A DNA stretch of 64,000 nt from Stutzerimonas stutzeri (GCF_024451105.1 NZ_JANGEY010000001.1:434001-498000), one strand, 5' to 3'. Counted from the stretch's first letter, positions 1-9,559 are shown. Made by a program: numbers and translations. Notes: generated by a model not told the origin, from the sequence alone.

Positions 1-2443
1 GGCCGTTGTCGAGGTGGTAGTCGACGATCAGGATGTCGGCCTCGCCCTGTACGGTGTCGACCTGGCGCGCCAGGTCGTCGCCGGACAGCGCGGTGACCAC
101 CTGGCAGCCCCAGCCCTCGAGCAGGGTGCGCATGCCGGCGCAGATCGCCGCGTCGTTGTCGACCACCCAGACCCGCGCGCCCTGCAGGTGCTCGCCGGGC
201 GGCAGCGGCAGCTCGCTCTGCTCGCGCGCGCGCGACACGCTGCGCGCGTAGGGCACCTCGACGGCGAAGCAGGAACCGATGCCCTCGCGCGAGTGCACGC
301 GGATGCGGTGGCCGAGCATGCGCACGATCTTCTCGACGATGGCCAGGCCGAGGCCCAGGCCGCGGTCCTGGGTGGCGCGCACCGGGGCGCCACGCTTGAA
401 CTCCTGGAAGATCTCGCCGAGCTTGTCCGGGGCGATGCCGGCGCCGGTGTCCCACACCTCGATGGACAGCCCGCCCGGGCGGCGCCGGCAGCCGAGCAGC
501 ACGCGGCCGCTGGCGGTGTAGCGGATGGCGTTGCTGAGGAAGTTGCGCAGCACCCGCGCCAGCAGCTGGGTGTCGCTCTTGACCAGCGCCGAGCTGGGCA
601 CGAAGTCGAGGCTCAGGCCCTCGCTGGCGGCGATCTGCCGGTACTCGGCGGCCAGGTTGTCGAGCAGGTCGGCGACGGCGAAGGCGCCGACGTCGGGCTT
701 GATCACCCCGGCGTCGAGCTTGGACACGTCGACCAGGGTGCCGAGCAGGCTCTCCACGTCCTCCAGCGAGTTGCTGACGTTGCGGATCAGCCCGGCGCTG
801 GCCGCCGGCACCGGCTGTTCGAGCAGCGCGCCGGTGAACAGCCGCGCGGCATTCAGCGGCTGCAGCAGGTCGTGGCTGACCGCGGCGAGGAACTTGGTCT
901 TCGACAGGTTGGCCTGCTCGGCCTCGCGCTTGGCCTCGCGCAGGCGCGCCTCGGCGCGCGCACGCTCGTCGATCTCCTCGCGCAGCTGGCGGTTCACCGC
1001 GGTCAGCTCGGCGGTGCGCTCGCGCACCCGCTTCTCGAGGTTCTGGTAGGCCTGGTGCAGCGCCTCGGCGGTGCGCCGGCGCTCGGTGATGTCGCGGATC
1101 AGCACGAAGATGCCGAGCACCTCGCCGCCCGGCTGACGGTTCGGCACGTAGGAGCGCAGCATGTAGCGCTCCTGGCCGCTCTGGTTGCGCTCGGCGACCT
1201 CGAAGGTGACGCTCTCGCCGGCGAAGGCGCGCTCGATGTACGGCTCGAGCAGGCGGCAGTGCTCCTCGCTGTGCACCGCGTGGATGCTCTGTCCGAGCAT
1301 GGCGCCGCGCGGCCAGCTGTACCACTCGTCGTAGACGCGGTTGGTGAACTCGTAGGTGAGTTCGCCGCTGATGTAGGCGATCAGCGCCGGCATCTGGTCG
1401 GTGATCAGCCGCACCCAGCGCTCGCTCTCGCGCAGGGTCTCGGCGTAGCGGTAGCGCTCGGTGATGTCGGTGTAGGTGTTGACGAAGCCGCCGGTGGGCA
1501 TCGGATGGGTGCGCACCTCGAGCACGCGGCCGTCGCCGAGGCGCTGCTCGCGCTCGCGCAGCGGCGCGCCGCGGGCGTCGCGACTGGCCGGGGTGAGCAG
1601 CTCCAGCTCGCTGCCGTCCATCACCTCGGCGAACGGCCGGTGCGCCTCGATCGGCGCCAGACCGGCGAGCTCGAGGAAGCGGCCGTTCCACAGCTCCAGC
1701 TCGCCCTCGGCGTTGATCACCGCGACGCCCTGGGACAGGTTGTCCATGGTCCGCTGCAGCAGGCGCGACTTCTGCGCCACCGCCTGCTCGCGGCGCGCGG
1801 TCTCGTGGATCTTCACCTCGGTGATGTCGGTGTAGAGGATCACCAGGCCGCCCTCGCGGGTCGGCCGCTCGCTGACCTGCACCCAGCGGCCGTCGTGCAG
1901 GCGGTAGAGGGTGCGTTCCTGGTCGGCGCCGCCGTGCTCTTCGACCACCAGCCCGGAGCTGATCGCCAGGCGGCGCACCTCGGTCAGCCGCATGCCGCGG
2001 CGGATGCGCTTCTGCAGGTCGCCCCAAAGCGCCTGGAAGCGGCGATTGAACAGCAGGATGCGCTGCTCGCGGTCGAACAGCACGAAGGCGTCGGAAATGC
2101 TCTCGATGGCGTCGATCAGGTGCTGGTGGGCGGTCTCGGCGCGGCCGCGCGCCTCGCTGAGCAGCGCGTTGCTGGTCTGCAGCTCGGTCATCGCCCGGTT
2201 CAGCGCGTCGGTGCGCTCGCGCACCTGCTCGGCGAGCACCGCCGAGTGCTGGAAGGCGGCGTAGGACTCGGCGCCCTGCGGGCCCGAGGACTCGACCCGC
2301 TCGATCAGCGCGGCGTTGATCCGCTCCAGCTTGCGGTTGCGCGCCTCGAGTTCGGCGAGCCGCGCGCGCAGCTCAGCGACACAGGCCCCGTCCGGGGCGG
2401 CCGATGGCGACTCCGGTGAAGGTCTGGTTGATGTGCATGCCAT
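1..2443 (-). CDS. nahK: Hybrid sensor histidine kinase, NahK/ErcS' type (C-terminus cut by window edge)
   Basis: About 814 codons are present. Order: N-terminal coiled coil (about residues 25-90), three PAS-like modules (cores near 95, 215 and 340), a second coiled coil, HisKA with H-box SHDLLQPL (phospho-acceptor His about 524), N-box LRNFLSNAIRYT, G-boxes DTGAGIA and RGLGLGLAIV, then a receiver domain beginning RVWVVDNDAA that continues past base 1. No membrane segment is visible, so it is a cytosolic kinase. The ATG at 2443 lies inside the 3' end of nosP (71-base overlap), so the two are translationally coupled. In P. aeruginosa NahK is the NosP-associated kinase that feeds the HptB/GacS biofilm pathway; the assignment rests on domain order plus the nosP neighbour. 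The exact start could be later, because the first 20 residues are low-complexity. Confidence 0.8.
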   Translation of the reverse strand, partial: MACTSTRPSPESPSAAPDGACVAELRARLAELEARNRKLERINAALIERVESSGPQGAESYAAFQHSAVLAEQVRERTDALNRAMTELQTSNALLSEARGRAETAHQHLIDAIESISDAFVLFDREQRILLFNRRFQALWGDLQKRIRRGMRLTEVRRLAISSGLVVEEHGGADQERTLYRLHDGRWVQVSERPTREGGLVILYTDITEVKIHETARREQAVAQKSRLLQRTMDNLSQGVAVINAEGELELWNGRFLELAGLAPIEAHRPFAEVMDGSELELLTPASRDARGAPLREREQRLGDGRVLEVRTHPMPTGGFVNTYTDITERYRYAETLRESERWVRLITDQMPALIAYISGELTYEFTNRVYDEWYSWPRGAMLGQSIHAVHSEEHCRLLEPYIERAFAGESVTFEVAERNQSGQERYMLRSYVPNRQPGGEVLGIFVLIRDITERRRTAEALHQAYQNLEKRVRERTAELTAVNRQLREEIDERARAEARLREAKREAEQANLSKTKFLAAVSHDLLQPLNAARLFTGALLEQPVPAASAGLIRNVSNSLEDVESLLGTLVDVSKLDAGVIKPDVGAFAVADLLDNLAAEYRQIAASEGLSLDFVPSSALVKSDTQLLARVLRNFLSNAIRYTASGRVLLGCRRRPGGLSIEVWDTGAGIAPDKLGEIFQEFKRGAPVRATQDRGLGLGLAIVEKIVRMLGHRIRVHSREGIGSCFAVEVPYARSVSRAREQSELPLPPGEHLQGARVWVVDNDAAICAGMRTLLEGWGCQVVTALSGDDLARQVDTVQGEADILIVDYHLDNG

Positions 2444-3536
2444 TGAACTGCTCCCCGTAGGTGTTGAAGCCGATCACCCGCTGGTCGACCAGCAGGGCGG
2501 CGGTATCGGCGACCAGCCCGCGCGCCTCGACCTCCAGGCGGCGCAGGAAGCAGTCGCAGCCGATGGTCAGCAGCAGCGGGCCGAGGCGCCGCTCGAGGCC
2601 GTCGAACAGCGCCTGCAGGTTGGGCAGCAAGGGCCCAGGCTGCATGGCGGTGAGGACGATGCCGTTCTCCACCGCACAGTAGAAGGTCAGGCTGAGATCC
2701 GGGTTGACCCGCTGGATCGAGCGCACGTAGTGCTGCTCGCCGAGACGCACCGCCAGCGGATGCAGGGCGAAGGTCTCGAGGTCGAGCTGCTGCGGGTCGA
2801 CGCCGAGCAGGCGCGCGTACTCCAGCGCCGCCGGTTCGGCGTTGAGCTCGAACACCGTGCGGCTGGCCGGGTCGGCGGCGGTGACCACCAGCTTCTCCTC
2901 GCGCGGCTGGATGTGGTGGGTGGTGAACACCTCGAAATCCAGCGCGGTGTGCACCAGCACCACCACCGCGGCGCCGGTGTGGAAGCGGCCGTCGTGGTAG
3001 ACGTGGGTACGGGTCAGGTGGTTGTCGTCGCCGGCCGAGCCGCCGAAGTGCGGGATGCGCCCGAAGGCGGCGTTGAGCGCGGAGAGCACCAGCTCCTCGC
3101 GGCTGGACAGGCCGTCGAGCAGGGTCAGCGCGAAGCTGCGCCCGGCCACCGGCTCCAGGCGGCTGCCGCGGCACTCCTCGACCAGTTGGGCGACCACCTG
3201 CTGGGCGTCGAGCAGGCTGAAGCTGTCCAGCGCGTCGATGCGCGCGGCGGAGATGGAGAAGCTGCGGTGGTCGAAGCCGACCGCGCTGACGCAGCCGCGG
3301 CCATAGCCCTGCGGGGTGATCTCGCCGGCGGTGGTGCAGCCGACCAGGCGCACGCCGCCGAAGTACTGCTCGAGCGCCGCGGCCAGCGCCGGCAGATCGT
3401 ATTCGGCGCTGCAGAAGAACAGCACGCAACCCAGGTGCGGATGCATCAGCTGGCGGGCCAGGTCCTGGGCCACGCTTTCCGGATCGCTCGACTCGGACAG
3501 GGCCGTGCGGACGACGTCGTTCAGATCTTCTTCCAC
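2373..3536 (-). CDS. nosP: NosP-like nitric-oxide-sensing FIST-domain protein
   Basis: 387 residues covering FIST_N (about 30-220) and FIST_C (about 225-370). Family marks include VGCTTAGEI, the FGGSAGDD turn and GFNTYGEQFNGMH near the C-terminus. There is no signal peptide or membrane segment. The direct downstream gene, overlapping by 71 bases, is a PAS-rich hybrid histidine kinase, the arrangement of nosP-nahK (PA1975-PA1976 as I recall). Known role of that pair: heme-bound NosP senses NO and inhibits NahK autophosphorylation, promoting biofilm dispersal. A heme ligand cannot be assigned by eye here, so NO sensing is inferred from the operon. Confidence 0.85.
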   Translation of the reverse strand: MEEDLNDVVRTALSESSDPESVAQDLARQLMHPHLGCVLFFCSAEYDLPALAAALEQYFGGVRLVGCTTAGEITPQGYGRGCVSAVGFDHRSFSISAARIDALDSFSLLDAQQVVAQLVEECRGSRLEPVAGRSFALTLLDGLSSREELVLSALNAAFGRIPHFGGSAGDDNHLTRTHVYHDGRFHTGAAVVVLVHTALDFEVFTTHHIQPREEKLVVTAADPASRTVFELNAEPAALEYARLLGVDPQQLDLETFALHPLAVRLGEQHYVRSIQRVNPDLSLTFYCAVENGIVLTAMQPGPLLPNLQALFDGLERRLGPLLLTIGCDCFLRRLEVEARGLVADTAALLVDQRVIGFNTYGEQFNGMHINQTFTGVAIGRPGRGLCR

Positions 3537-3676
3537 GTCGCCTCCGGAACGGTAGAACAGACAGACGGGATCATTCTAGAAAGGCGCGCCCGGGCGGCTA
3601 ATGCTACTTGGGTACTGGCCGCGCCCCCCTCTTTGGTCGGGTCCGCCGCCGTGCGCGACAGGGCTGCCCAAAAGCA

Positions 3677-3708
3677 CGAAGAGGAAAGCCTCGCGGCTTT
3701 CCTCTTCG
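3677..3708 (-). terminator. Intrinsic terminator of the porin gene
   Basis: A perfect 14-bp stem with a TCGC-type tetraloop, followed on the minus strand by GCTTTT. It lies about 60 bases after the porin stop codon and before nosP, so it ends the porin transcript and isolates nosP-nahK. Confidence 0.8.
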
Positions 3709-3767
3709 GCAGTCGATGTGGAGTCCGGGACGGCGCGGGCGGGTTGCGCCGCCGCCCGCGCACCGGC

Positions 3768-4934
3768 TCAGAAGGCCAGTACCGCGCCCACCGCGAAGGT
3801 GCGGGTGTCCTCGTCGAGGGCCGGGTTGCTCTTGCCGTCGATCTCGAAGCGATTCAGCTCGGCGACCAGCTTGAGGTTGTCGTTGATGTCGCGGAAGTAG
3901 GCGATGCCGCGGGTCTCGTAGTCGGCGGCACTGCCCAGACCGTTGCCGTCGTCCTTGGTCTTGCCGTAGGACAGCGCCACGCGGTTCTTGCCGAAGCGGT
4001 AGGAGCCCTGCAGCAGGTAGCCGTCGCTGTCGACCTCGCGCAGGGTCGGCTCGGTCAGGTTGTTGGTGAAGAACGGGTTGATGCCTTCGGCCTGGAAGCC
4101 CGAGGCGCTCAGGCTCAGGCCGCCCAGCTTGGCCTGCACGCCGTAGCCGAGGCCCTTGGAGGTCACGTCGTCGACGCTGCTGTCGGTGTTCTTCGAGGTC
4201 TGCTGCATGCCGTTGACCCACGAGTAGATCTGCGCGCCGCCGACCTCGAACTGGTAGGTGACCTCGGTCTCGAAGCGCGGGCTTTCCTGGTAGGCCTTGC
4301 CGGTCGGGCTGCTGTCGTTGGTGTCGACCGGGTCCATGATGCCGGCGGCGATGCGCAGGCCGCCCATCAGCGGCGAGCGGTAGGTGATCTGCGAGGTCGG
4401 GAACGGGTAGGGATAGCCGCTGCCGATATTGCCGAACGACACGCCGCCGCCGTCGACCAGGCCGGTGTCGCTGACCTGGCCGTAGCCGGCGAGCAGCTCG
4501 TCGAGCAGGATGTTGGAGCGGGCGAACAGACCGAAGTCCTTGCCGAACAGCACCTCGCCCCAGGCATCGTTGGACACGGTGGCGTAGAACTGACGGACGT
4601 CGATGGCGGTGCCGGTGCCGTTCTGCTCGCTGTCGTTGATGGTCACCCAGAACGAGGAGCGGCCGCCGAGCTTGAGGTCGTCGACCTGCTTGCCGAAGTT
4701 GAAACCGATGTAGTTGGGCAGGAAGCCCATCTTGACCCGCGACTGCTCGCGGTCGAACTGCTCGCCGGCGCGATCCACATCGCTGTTGACGTAGAAGGCG
4801 TTGAAGTAGCCGTCGGTGGAGAAGGTCATGCCGTCCTTGTCGTAGAGGACGATTTCTGCCGAGGCCGGCAGGCTGAATGCCAGGGCGGTGGCGGCTGCCA
4901 GCAGGGAATAGCAGGCTTTGTTCTTGTTGTTCAT
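3768..4934 (-). CDS. Gram-negative general porin (Porin_4 type)
   Basis: 388 residues. Signal peptide with cleavage after residue 26 (LPASA|EIV). The mature part begins EIVLYDKDG and shows alternating beta-strand patterns ending in the C-terminal phenylalanine (GAVLAF) needed for outer-membrane insertion. A loop-3-like stretch follows the LFGKDFGLFARSN segment near residue 135, typical of trimeric 16-strand porins. SD GGAGAT sits 8 bases before ATG. It is monocistronic, with its own terminator. It is not OprD (no OprD signatures, shorter). Substrate cannot be told from sequence. Confidence 0.85.
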   Translation of the reverse strand: MNNKNKACYSLLAAATALAFSLPASAEIVLYDKDGMTFSTDGYFNAFYVNSDVDRAGEQFDREQSRVKMGFLPNYIGFNFGKQVDDLKLGGRSSFWVTINDSEQNGTGTAIDVRQFYATVSNDAWGEVLFGKDFGLFARSNILLDELLAGYGQVSDTGLVDGGGVSFGNIGSGYPYPFPTSQITYRSPLMGGLRIAAGIMDPVDTNDSSPTGKAYQESPRFETEVTYQFEVGGAQIYSWVNGMQQTSKNTDSSVDDVTSKGLGYGVQAKLGGLSLSASGFQAEGINPFFTNNLTEPTLREVDSDGYLLQGSYRFGKNRVALSYGKTKDDGNGLGSAADYETRGIAYFRDINDNLKLVAELNRFEIDGKSNPALDEDTRTFAVGAVLAF

Positions 4935-5285
4935 CTTGATCTCCGCGGTGCGTCAGGACGACTGCCTGAATCCAACAGTCGCGGCGATTATCCGAAGCGC
5001 ACCGGCGCCGCCCGTATTCTGCGCAGGCAGCGGTGGACTCGTGCTTTGGCAGGTCGGGACGGCGCGCGCCGAAAGCCGCTCATCCCGGCAGGGCGAAAGT
5101 CGTGCTACCTGCGCACGCCATCCGATGCTTTCGGAGTAATCCGCGCCCTTCATGGAACCTTTCGTGCGCTGATCGCCCGGAAAACGGCACGCCCGTCCGC
5201 CCTGCCTTCCGCCCCCGACCGGCGCCGCGGATAATGCCCGCTGGCCGTTCTGCCGCGGCCCTTCCCGCCACCGGACAATATCCCC
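4935..5285. other. Divergent intergenic region, no gene seen
   Basis: 351 bases between the leftward porin and the rightward transporter. It must carry both promoters. I see no convincing -35/-10 pair, no repeat of the types found elsewhere in the window, and no coding pattern on either strand. Confidence 0.5.
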
Positions 5286-6227
5286 GTGCTCGACATCCTC
5301 AGCATCACCGCGCCCATCTTCCTGCTCATCGGCCTCGGCTTCCTGTCCGTGCAGCGCCAACTGCTCGACCGCGAGCAGATCCGCGGCATCGGCAGCTTCG
5401 TCATCCGCTTCGCCCTGCCCGCCCTGCTGATCCACTCGCTGGCCACCCGCCCGGTCGAGGAGATCCTCAACGCCGGCTACCTGCTGGCCTACGGCCTGGC
5501 CTCGCTGACGGCCTTCGCCGCGGGCTTCGCGCTGGCGCGCTGGGGGCGCCGGGAGGGGCTGGCCGGCGCGGCCATGACCGGCCTCGGCATGTCGGCCTCG
5601 AACAGCGGCTTCATCGGCTATCCGGTGGTGGTGATGGTGATCGGCCCGCTGGCGGCGCTGCCGATGGCGCTGTGCATGCTGGTGGAGAGCCTGCTGATGG
5701 TGCCGCTGGCGCTGAGCCTGGCCGAGGCCGGCCGGCAGCGCGGCGGCTCGCCGCGCCAGCTGGCGCTGGAGATCGGCCGCCGCCTGGCGGGCAACCCGGT
5801 GCTGATCGGCATCCTCGTCGGCCTCGGACTGTCGCTGTTCGAGCTGCGCCTGCCGCCGATCCTGTTGCGGCCCCTCGAGATGATGGCCCAGGCCGCAGCG
5901 CCGGCGGCGCTGTTCGTGATCGGCGGCACCCTGCACGGCATCCGGCCCGCGGGGATGCTGGCGGACGCCGCCCCGGTGGCGCTGGGCAAGCTGCTGCTGC
6001 ACCCGCTGGCGGTCTACCTCGCCTTCGCCCTCGCCCCGGGCGTGGCGGCCGAGCTGAAGGTCGCCGCCCTGCTGTTCGCCAGCGCGCCGATGTTCACCGT
6101 CTACCCGCTGCTCGCCCAGCAGTACGGCCAGGAGGAACGCTGCGCGGCCGCGCTGGTGGTCACCACCGTGCTGTCGTTCTTCAGCATGAGCCTGCTGCTC
6201 GCCCTGCTGCCGCTGCTCAGCGGCTGA
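5286..6227 (+). CDS. AEC (auxin efflux carrier) family transporter
   Basis: 313 residues with about ten hydrophobic segments in two five-helix halves, the family layout; the usual length is about 310. The central Asn/Gly-rich break (MTGLGMSASNSGFIGYPV, residues about 97-114) is the family signature between the halves. Inner-membrane permease, probably for organic anions; substrate unknown. Start is GTG at 5286 with no clear SD; there is no better in-frame start. The 3' end overlaps the convergent M16 peptidase gene by 11 bases. Confidence 0.8.
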   Translation: MLDILSITAPIFLLIGLGFLSVQRQLLDREQIRGIGSFVIRFALPALLIHSLATRPVEEILNAGYLLAYGLASLTAFAAGFALARWGRREGLAGAAMTGLGMSASNSGFIGYPVVVMVIGPLAALPMALCMLVESLLMVPLALSLAEAGRQRGGSPRQLALEIGRRLAGNPVLIGILVGLGLSLFELRLPPILLRPLEMMAQAAAPAALFVIGGTLHGIRPAGMLADAAPVALGKLLLHPLAVYLAFALAPGVAAELKVAALLFASAPMFTVYPLLAQQYGQEERCAAALVVTTVLSFFSMSLLLALLPLLSG

Positions 6228-8712
6228 ACAGCCAGCGCCACTCCGCCGCGTCCAGCGCGGCGGCGGCGCGACGCAGCTCGGCTACGTCGAGCCGCTGCAG
6301 CGCCGCTGCGACCGCACCGGCATGCGCGGCGGGACGCCCGCCCAGCCAGTCGCCGCAGGCCTGCAGCAGCCGCGCCTGGCGGCTGGCGCCGGCGAGGCCG
6401 TCGAGCGCCGCTTGGCGGGCCTGCTCCAGACGCCCGCCATCCAGCCCCGCGAGGACGGCGCCGCCGGCGCCGACGAAGGCGCGCAGCGCCTGCTGCAAGC
6501 GCGGCCCGTCGGCGTGCGGCGACTGCACGCCGAACTGCAGTTCGGCGCCCTCCTCGCCGGCCAGGAAGCGGCTGAACAGCGCGTAGCCCAGGCCCTGCTC
6601 GACGCGCAGCGCCTGGTAAAAGGCGTTCTGCCAGAGCACCGCCAGCAGCCGCCAGGCGGCTTCCCGCTCGGGCGCGCCGGGCGGCGCCAGCAGGCGCAGC
6701 AGCACGGCGTTCTCGCCGCCCACCAGGCCCAGATGCTGGCGATGCTCGCCGCCTTGCCAGCGCGACGCCGCGCTCGCCCGCGCGTCGAGCGGTGCGAAGC
6801 CCGCCGGCAGCGCCGCCGCGCCGAACGGCCGGGCCAGGCGCAGACCGGCGGCGAGGAAGCCGTCCAGCCGGCGGCGCAGCTCGGCAGCGTCCAGCGTCTC
6901 ACACGGCGGCTCGCCCAGCTCGTCGTCGGCGAGCCGCCACTGCGCCGCCGGATGGGCCAGCAACCGGCGCAGCAGCAGCTGTCGCGCCTCGCCGGCACGG
7001 CGCTGCCGCAGGAGGGCACGCCATTGCCCCGGCTCCCCCGCCTGCAGCTCCGCCAGCAGGCACTCGAGCACCGTCGGCAGGCTGGCGGCCGGGCCGCTCA
7101 GGCAACCGCGCAGCCGCCCGGGTCGCGGCAGCGGCTGCCAGGCGTGGCCGAGACGGGCGGCCGCATGCAGCGTCTGCTGCCAGCAAGTCTCCAGCGCCGC
7201 CGCGGCCAGTTCGGCGCCCAGCCGGTGGTCGCCGCCGTCGTCCGGCTGCCAGGCCAGCAGCAGCGCGGCATGGCCGGGGCGCAGCAGGGCCGGATCGGCG
7301 GCGACCGCTGCCGGCGCGGCGCGGCCAGCGAGGAAGGGGTTGGCCGGCGGCGCCTGCCAGACCGGCGCCGCCACGCGCGGCAGTCCGTCCAGCGCGCGGA
7401 CCTGCCGGCGCACCGCAAACCAGGGGGTCGGCTCGCCCGCCGTCAGACGCACGCGGGCGACCTGCAGGATCAGCCGCGTACCGTCCAGCGCCGCCAGCGC
7501 CGCCAGCAGCGACGCCGGGGTCGCGGCCGGCGGCCAGGGCCGCCAGTCGCCGCCGGCCTGGCGCGGCCAGCGCTCCAGCCACAGCGCGGCGCGCTCCATG
7601 GGCGCCAGCTCGAGTTCCCGCCAGGCCTGTTCGCCCTGCAGCGCCGGCCATTCGTCCGCCGCCACCGCCAGCGCCGGACGGACGGCCAGGCGCCGTAGCC
7701 AGGCCAGGCACAGTGCGGCGATCTCGCCCTCGCGGCCGACGCCTTCGGCCGCCAGCTCGAGGCGCAGACCCAGCAGCCCCTCGCCGGCGCCGCCATCCAG
7801 CCAGTCGATGCCGGGCCGCTGCGCCCAGCCGCGCGCCCGCAGCTCGGCCGCCAGGCCGCCGGCCGCCGGCTGCCCGGCGGCCTGACGCAACAGGGCGAGC
7901 AGGCCGTCGCGGCGGCTCGCCGGCAGCTCCAGCGGCAGCCACAGGCTCATGCGCTGCAGCGCCTGCGGCTGCTCGAGGGCCAGTTCGACCGGCCCCCGGC
8001 CGGCCGGCCACAGCGGCACGCCCGGCTCGGCGGGCGGCGGCGCCCCGCCCGGCAGAGCCGCCCCCAGCGTGCGGGCCAGGCGCTCCAGCTCGTCGAGCGG
8101 CTGCGGCCCCTCGATCAGCAGGCGCAACCCGCCGCCGCGGTAGTGGCGGGCATGCCAGGTACGCAGCGCGGCGTGCAGGGCCGGGTCGTCGGTATCGAGG
8201 CTGGCGCGATTGCCGGCGGCGAAACGCGCCAGCGGATGGGCCGGATGCAGCACGCCGGCCAGCGCGGCGTGCAGCTGGCAGTCCGGATCGGCACAGCGCG
8301 CCCGGTATTCGGCGTCGATCACCTCGCGCTCGGCGCGCAGGCGCTCCGCGTCCAGCAGCGGCCGGCCCAGCAGCTCGACCAGCCGCGCCAGTCCGCTCGC
8401 CAGCTCGCGCGCCGGCAGCTCCAGGAAGTAGAGGGTCTGTCCGGCGAGGGTGCGCGCGTTGTAGCGCCCGCCGCAGCCGTGCACGTAGTCGGCGAAGGCG
8501 CCGGCCTCGGGATGGTCGACGCTGCCGAGGAACAGCGCATGTTCGAGGAAGTGCGCCAGCCCCGGCCAGGCTGCCGGCTCGGCGGCGCTGCCGGCCGCCA
8601 CGCCGGCGGCGATGGCCACCCGGCGGGCGTCCGGACAGTGATGGAGGGCGACGGTCACGCCGTTGTCCAGGCGCAGGGTGCGCCGCGACAGCTGGGGGTA
8701 TGGACAGTCCAT
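6217..8712 (-). CDS. pqqF: M16 zinc peptidase, PqqF-like
   Basis: 831 residues from ATG at 8712. The M16 zinc motif HFLEH is at residues 54-58 and the third ligand is probably E135 in the VIDAEY segment. A second, inactive M16 half holds the substrate-binding pattern QGLGYALFSRF near the C-terminus. Length suits PqqF, the protease that trims the PqqA precursor peptide in PQQ synthesis, rather than the 450-residue processing-peptidase type. No other pqq gene is in the window, so the name rests on family resemblance. A TTG 90 bases upstream would extend the frame, but the added residues do not look like protein sequence of this family and are not needed. Confidence 0.7.
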   Translation of the reverse strand: MDCPYPQLSRRTLRLDNGVTVALHHCPDARRVAIAAGVAAGSAAEPAAWPGLAHFLEHALFLGSVDHPEAGAFADYVHGCGGRYNARTLAGQTLYFLELPARELASGLARLVELLGRPLLDAERLRAEREVIDAEYRARCADPDCQLHAALAGVLHPAHPLARFAAGNRASLDTDDPALHAALRTWHARHYRGGGLRLLIEGPQPLDELERLARTLGAALPGGAPPPAEPGVPLWPAGRGPVELALEQPQALQRMSLWLPLELPASRRDGLLALLRQAAGQPAAGGLAAELRARGWAQRPGIDWLDGGAGEGLLGLRLELAAEGVGREGEIAALCLAWLRRLAVRPALAVAADEWPALQGEQAWRELELAPMERAALWLERWPRQAGGDWRPWPPAATPASLLAALAALDGTRLILQVARVRLTAGEPTPWFAVRRQVRALDGLPRVAAPVWQAPPANPFLAGRAAPAAVAADPALLRPGHAALLLAWQPDDGGDHRLGAELAAAALETCWQQTLHAAARLGHAWQPLPRPGRLRGCLSGPAASLPTVLECLLAELQAGEPGQWRALLRQRRAGEARQLLLRRLLAHPAAQWRLADDELGEPPCETLDAAELRRRLDGFLAAGLRLARPFGAAALPAGFAPLDARASAASRWQGGEHRQHLGLVGGENAVLLRLLAPPGAPEREAAWRLLAVLWQNAFYQALRVEQGLGYALFSRFLAGEEGAELQFGVQSPHADGPRLQQALRAFVGAGGAVLAGLDGGRLEQARQAALDGLAGASRQARLLQACGDWLGGRPAAHAGAVAAALQRLDVAELRRAAAALDAAEWRWLFSR

Positions 8713-8816
8713 GGGCCTGGGCGATCGGGGGGACGAATCCGCAGCATCGACCCATGCGGCGCTTCCGGCAAGCCTGCGCAGGTCGCAGAACGTTGCGACC
8801 AAGGTAGCGGATACGC

Positions 8817-8846
8817 GAAAGGCGCCGCATCGCTGCGGCGCCTTTC
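8817..8846 (-). terminator. Terminator of the OmpA-like lipoprotein gene
   Basis: A perfect 13-bp GC-rich stem (GAAAGGCGCCGCA and complement) with TCGC loop, 23 bases past the stop of the lipoprotein gene. The stem itself supplies the terminal T run (CCTTTC) on the minus strand. Confidence 0.75.
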
Positions 8847-8869
8847 CGTCTGTCCGCTGGCGCGGTCGT

Positions 8870-9559
8870 TTACTGCGGGTAGCCCTGGGCGCCCGGCAGC
8901 GGACGCAGGTTCACTTCCACGCGGCGGTTCTGCTGGCGGCCGGACTCGCTGGCGTTGCTGGCGATCGGCTGGTCCGGGCCGACGCCGCGGGTGGTCACCC
9001 GGGCCGGATTGACGCCCTGGGAGATCAGGTAGTTGGCCACGCTCTGCGCCCGGCGCTGGGACAGCCCCATGTTGTACTGGTAGCCGCCAGTGCTGTCGGT
9101 GTGGCCGACGATCTCGATGCTGTTCTGGTCGAACTGCTTGAAGGAGTTGGCCAGGTTGTTCAGCGGGGCGTAGAAGCCGCTGGAGATGTCCGCCGAGTCG
9201 GTGGCGAAGGTGATGTTGCCGGGCATGATCAGCTGGATGTTGTCGCCCTGGCGCTGTACCTCGACGCCGGTGCCCTGCATCTGCTGGCGCAGCTGGGCCT
9301 CCTGCCGGTCGGCGTAGTAGCCGTAGCCGGCGCCGCTGGCGCCGCCGATGGCCGCACCGATCAGCGCGCCCTTGCCGCGGTCGTCGTGGCTGATCAGCGC
9401 TCCGGCGGCGGCGCCGGCCAGGGCGCCCAGGCCGCCGTACTTGGCGGTCTTGCTCATGCCGGCATCGGTCTGCGCGCTCTGATCGTAGGGGTTCTGCGCG
9501 CAGCCGCTCAGCACGGCCATGGCGGCAGCGGACAGGATCAGACGACTCGACAGTTTCAT
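8870..9559 (-). CDS. OmpA-family peptidoglycan-associated lipoprotein (YiaD-like)
   Basis: 229 residues from ATG 9559, chosen because AAGGAG precedes it. Lipoprotein signal with lipobox LSGC, lipidated Cys20. A Gly-zipper-like segment (GGLGALAGAAAGALIS, about 42-57) and GAAIGGASGAGYGY follow, then an OmpA_C domain (about 110-225) with the peptidoglycan-binding IEIVGHTDSTGG motif and the ESGRQQNRRVEV helix. It anchors outer membrane to peptidoglycan. Monocistronic. Paralogue assignment is not possible by eye. Confidence 0.85.
   Translation of the reverse strand: MKLSSRLILSAAAMAVLSGCAQNPYDQSAQTDAGMSKTAKYGGLGALAGAAAGALISHDDRGKGALIGAAIGGASGAGYGYYADRQEAQLRQQMQGTGVEVQRQGDNIQLIMPGNITFATDSADISSGFYAPLNNLANSFKQFDQNSIEIVGHTDSTGGYQYNMGLSQRRAQSVANYLISQGVNPARVTTRGVGPDQPIASNASESGRQQNRRVEVNLRPLPGAQGYPQ

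Noticed and set aside
14-2419. Long plus-strand open frame over the kinase gene
   Set aside because: Composition is Ala/Gly/Gln/His/Leu-rich noise from GC-skewed codons; the minus strand encodes a full kinase.
8713-8802. TTG start giving a 30-residue N-terminal extension of PqqF
   Set aside because: Extension lacks family similarity and a good SD; ATG 8712 fits the M16 start better.
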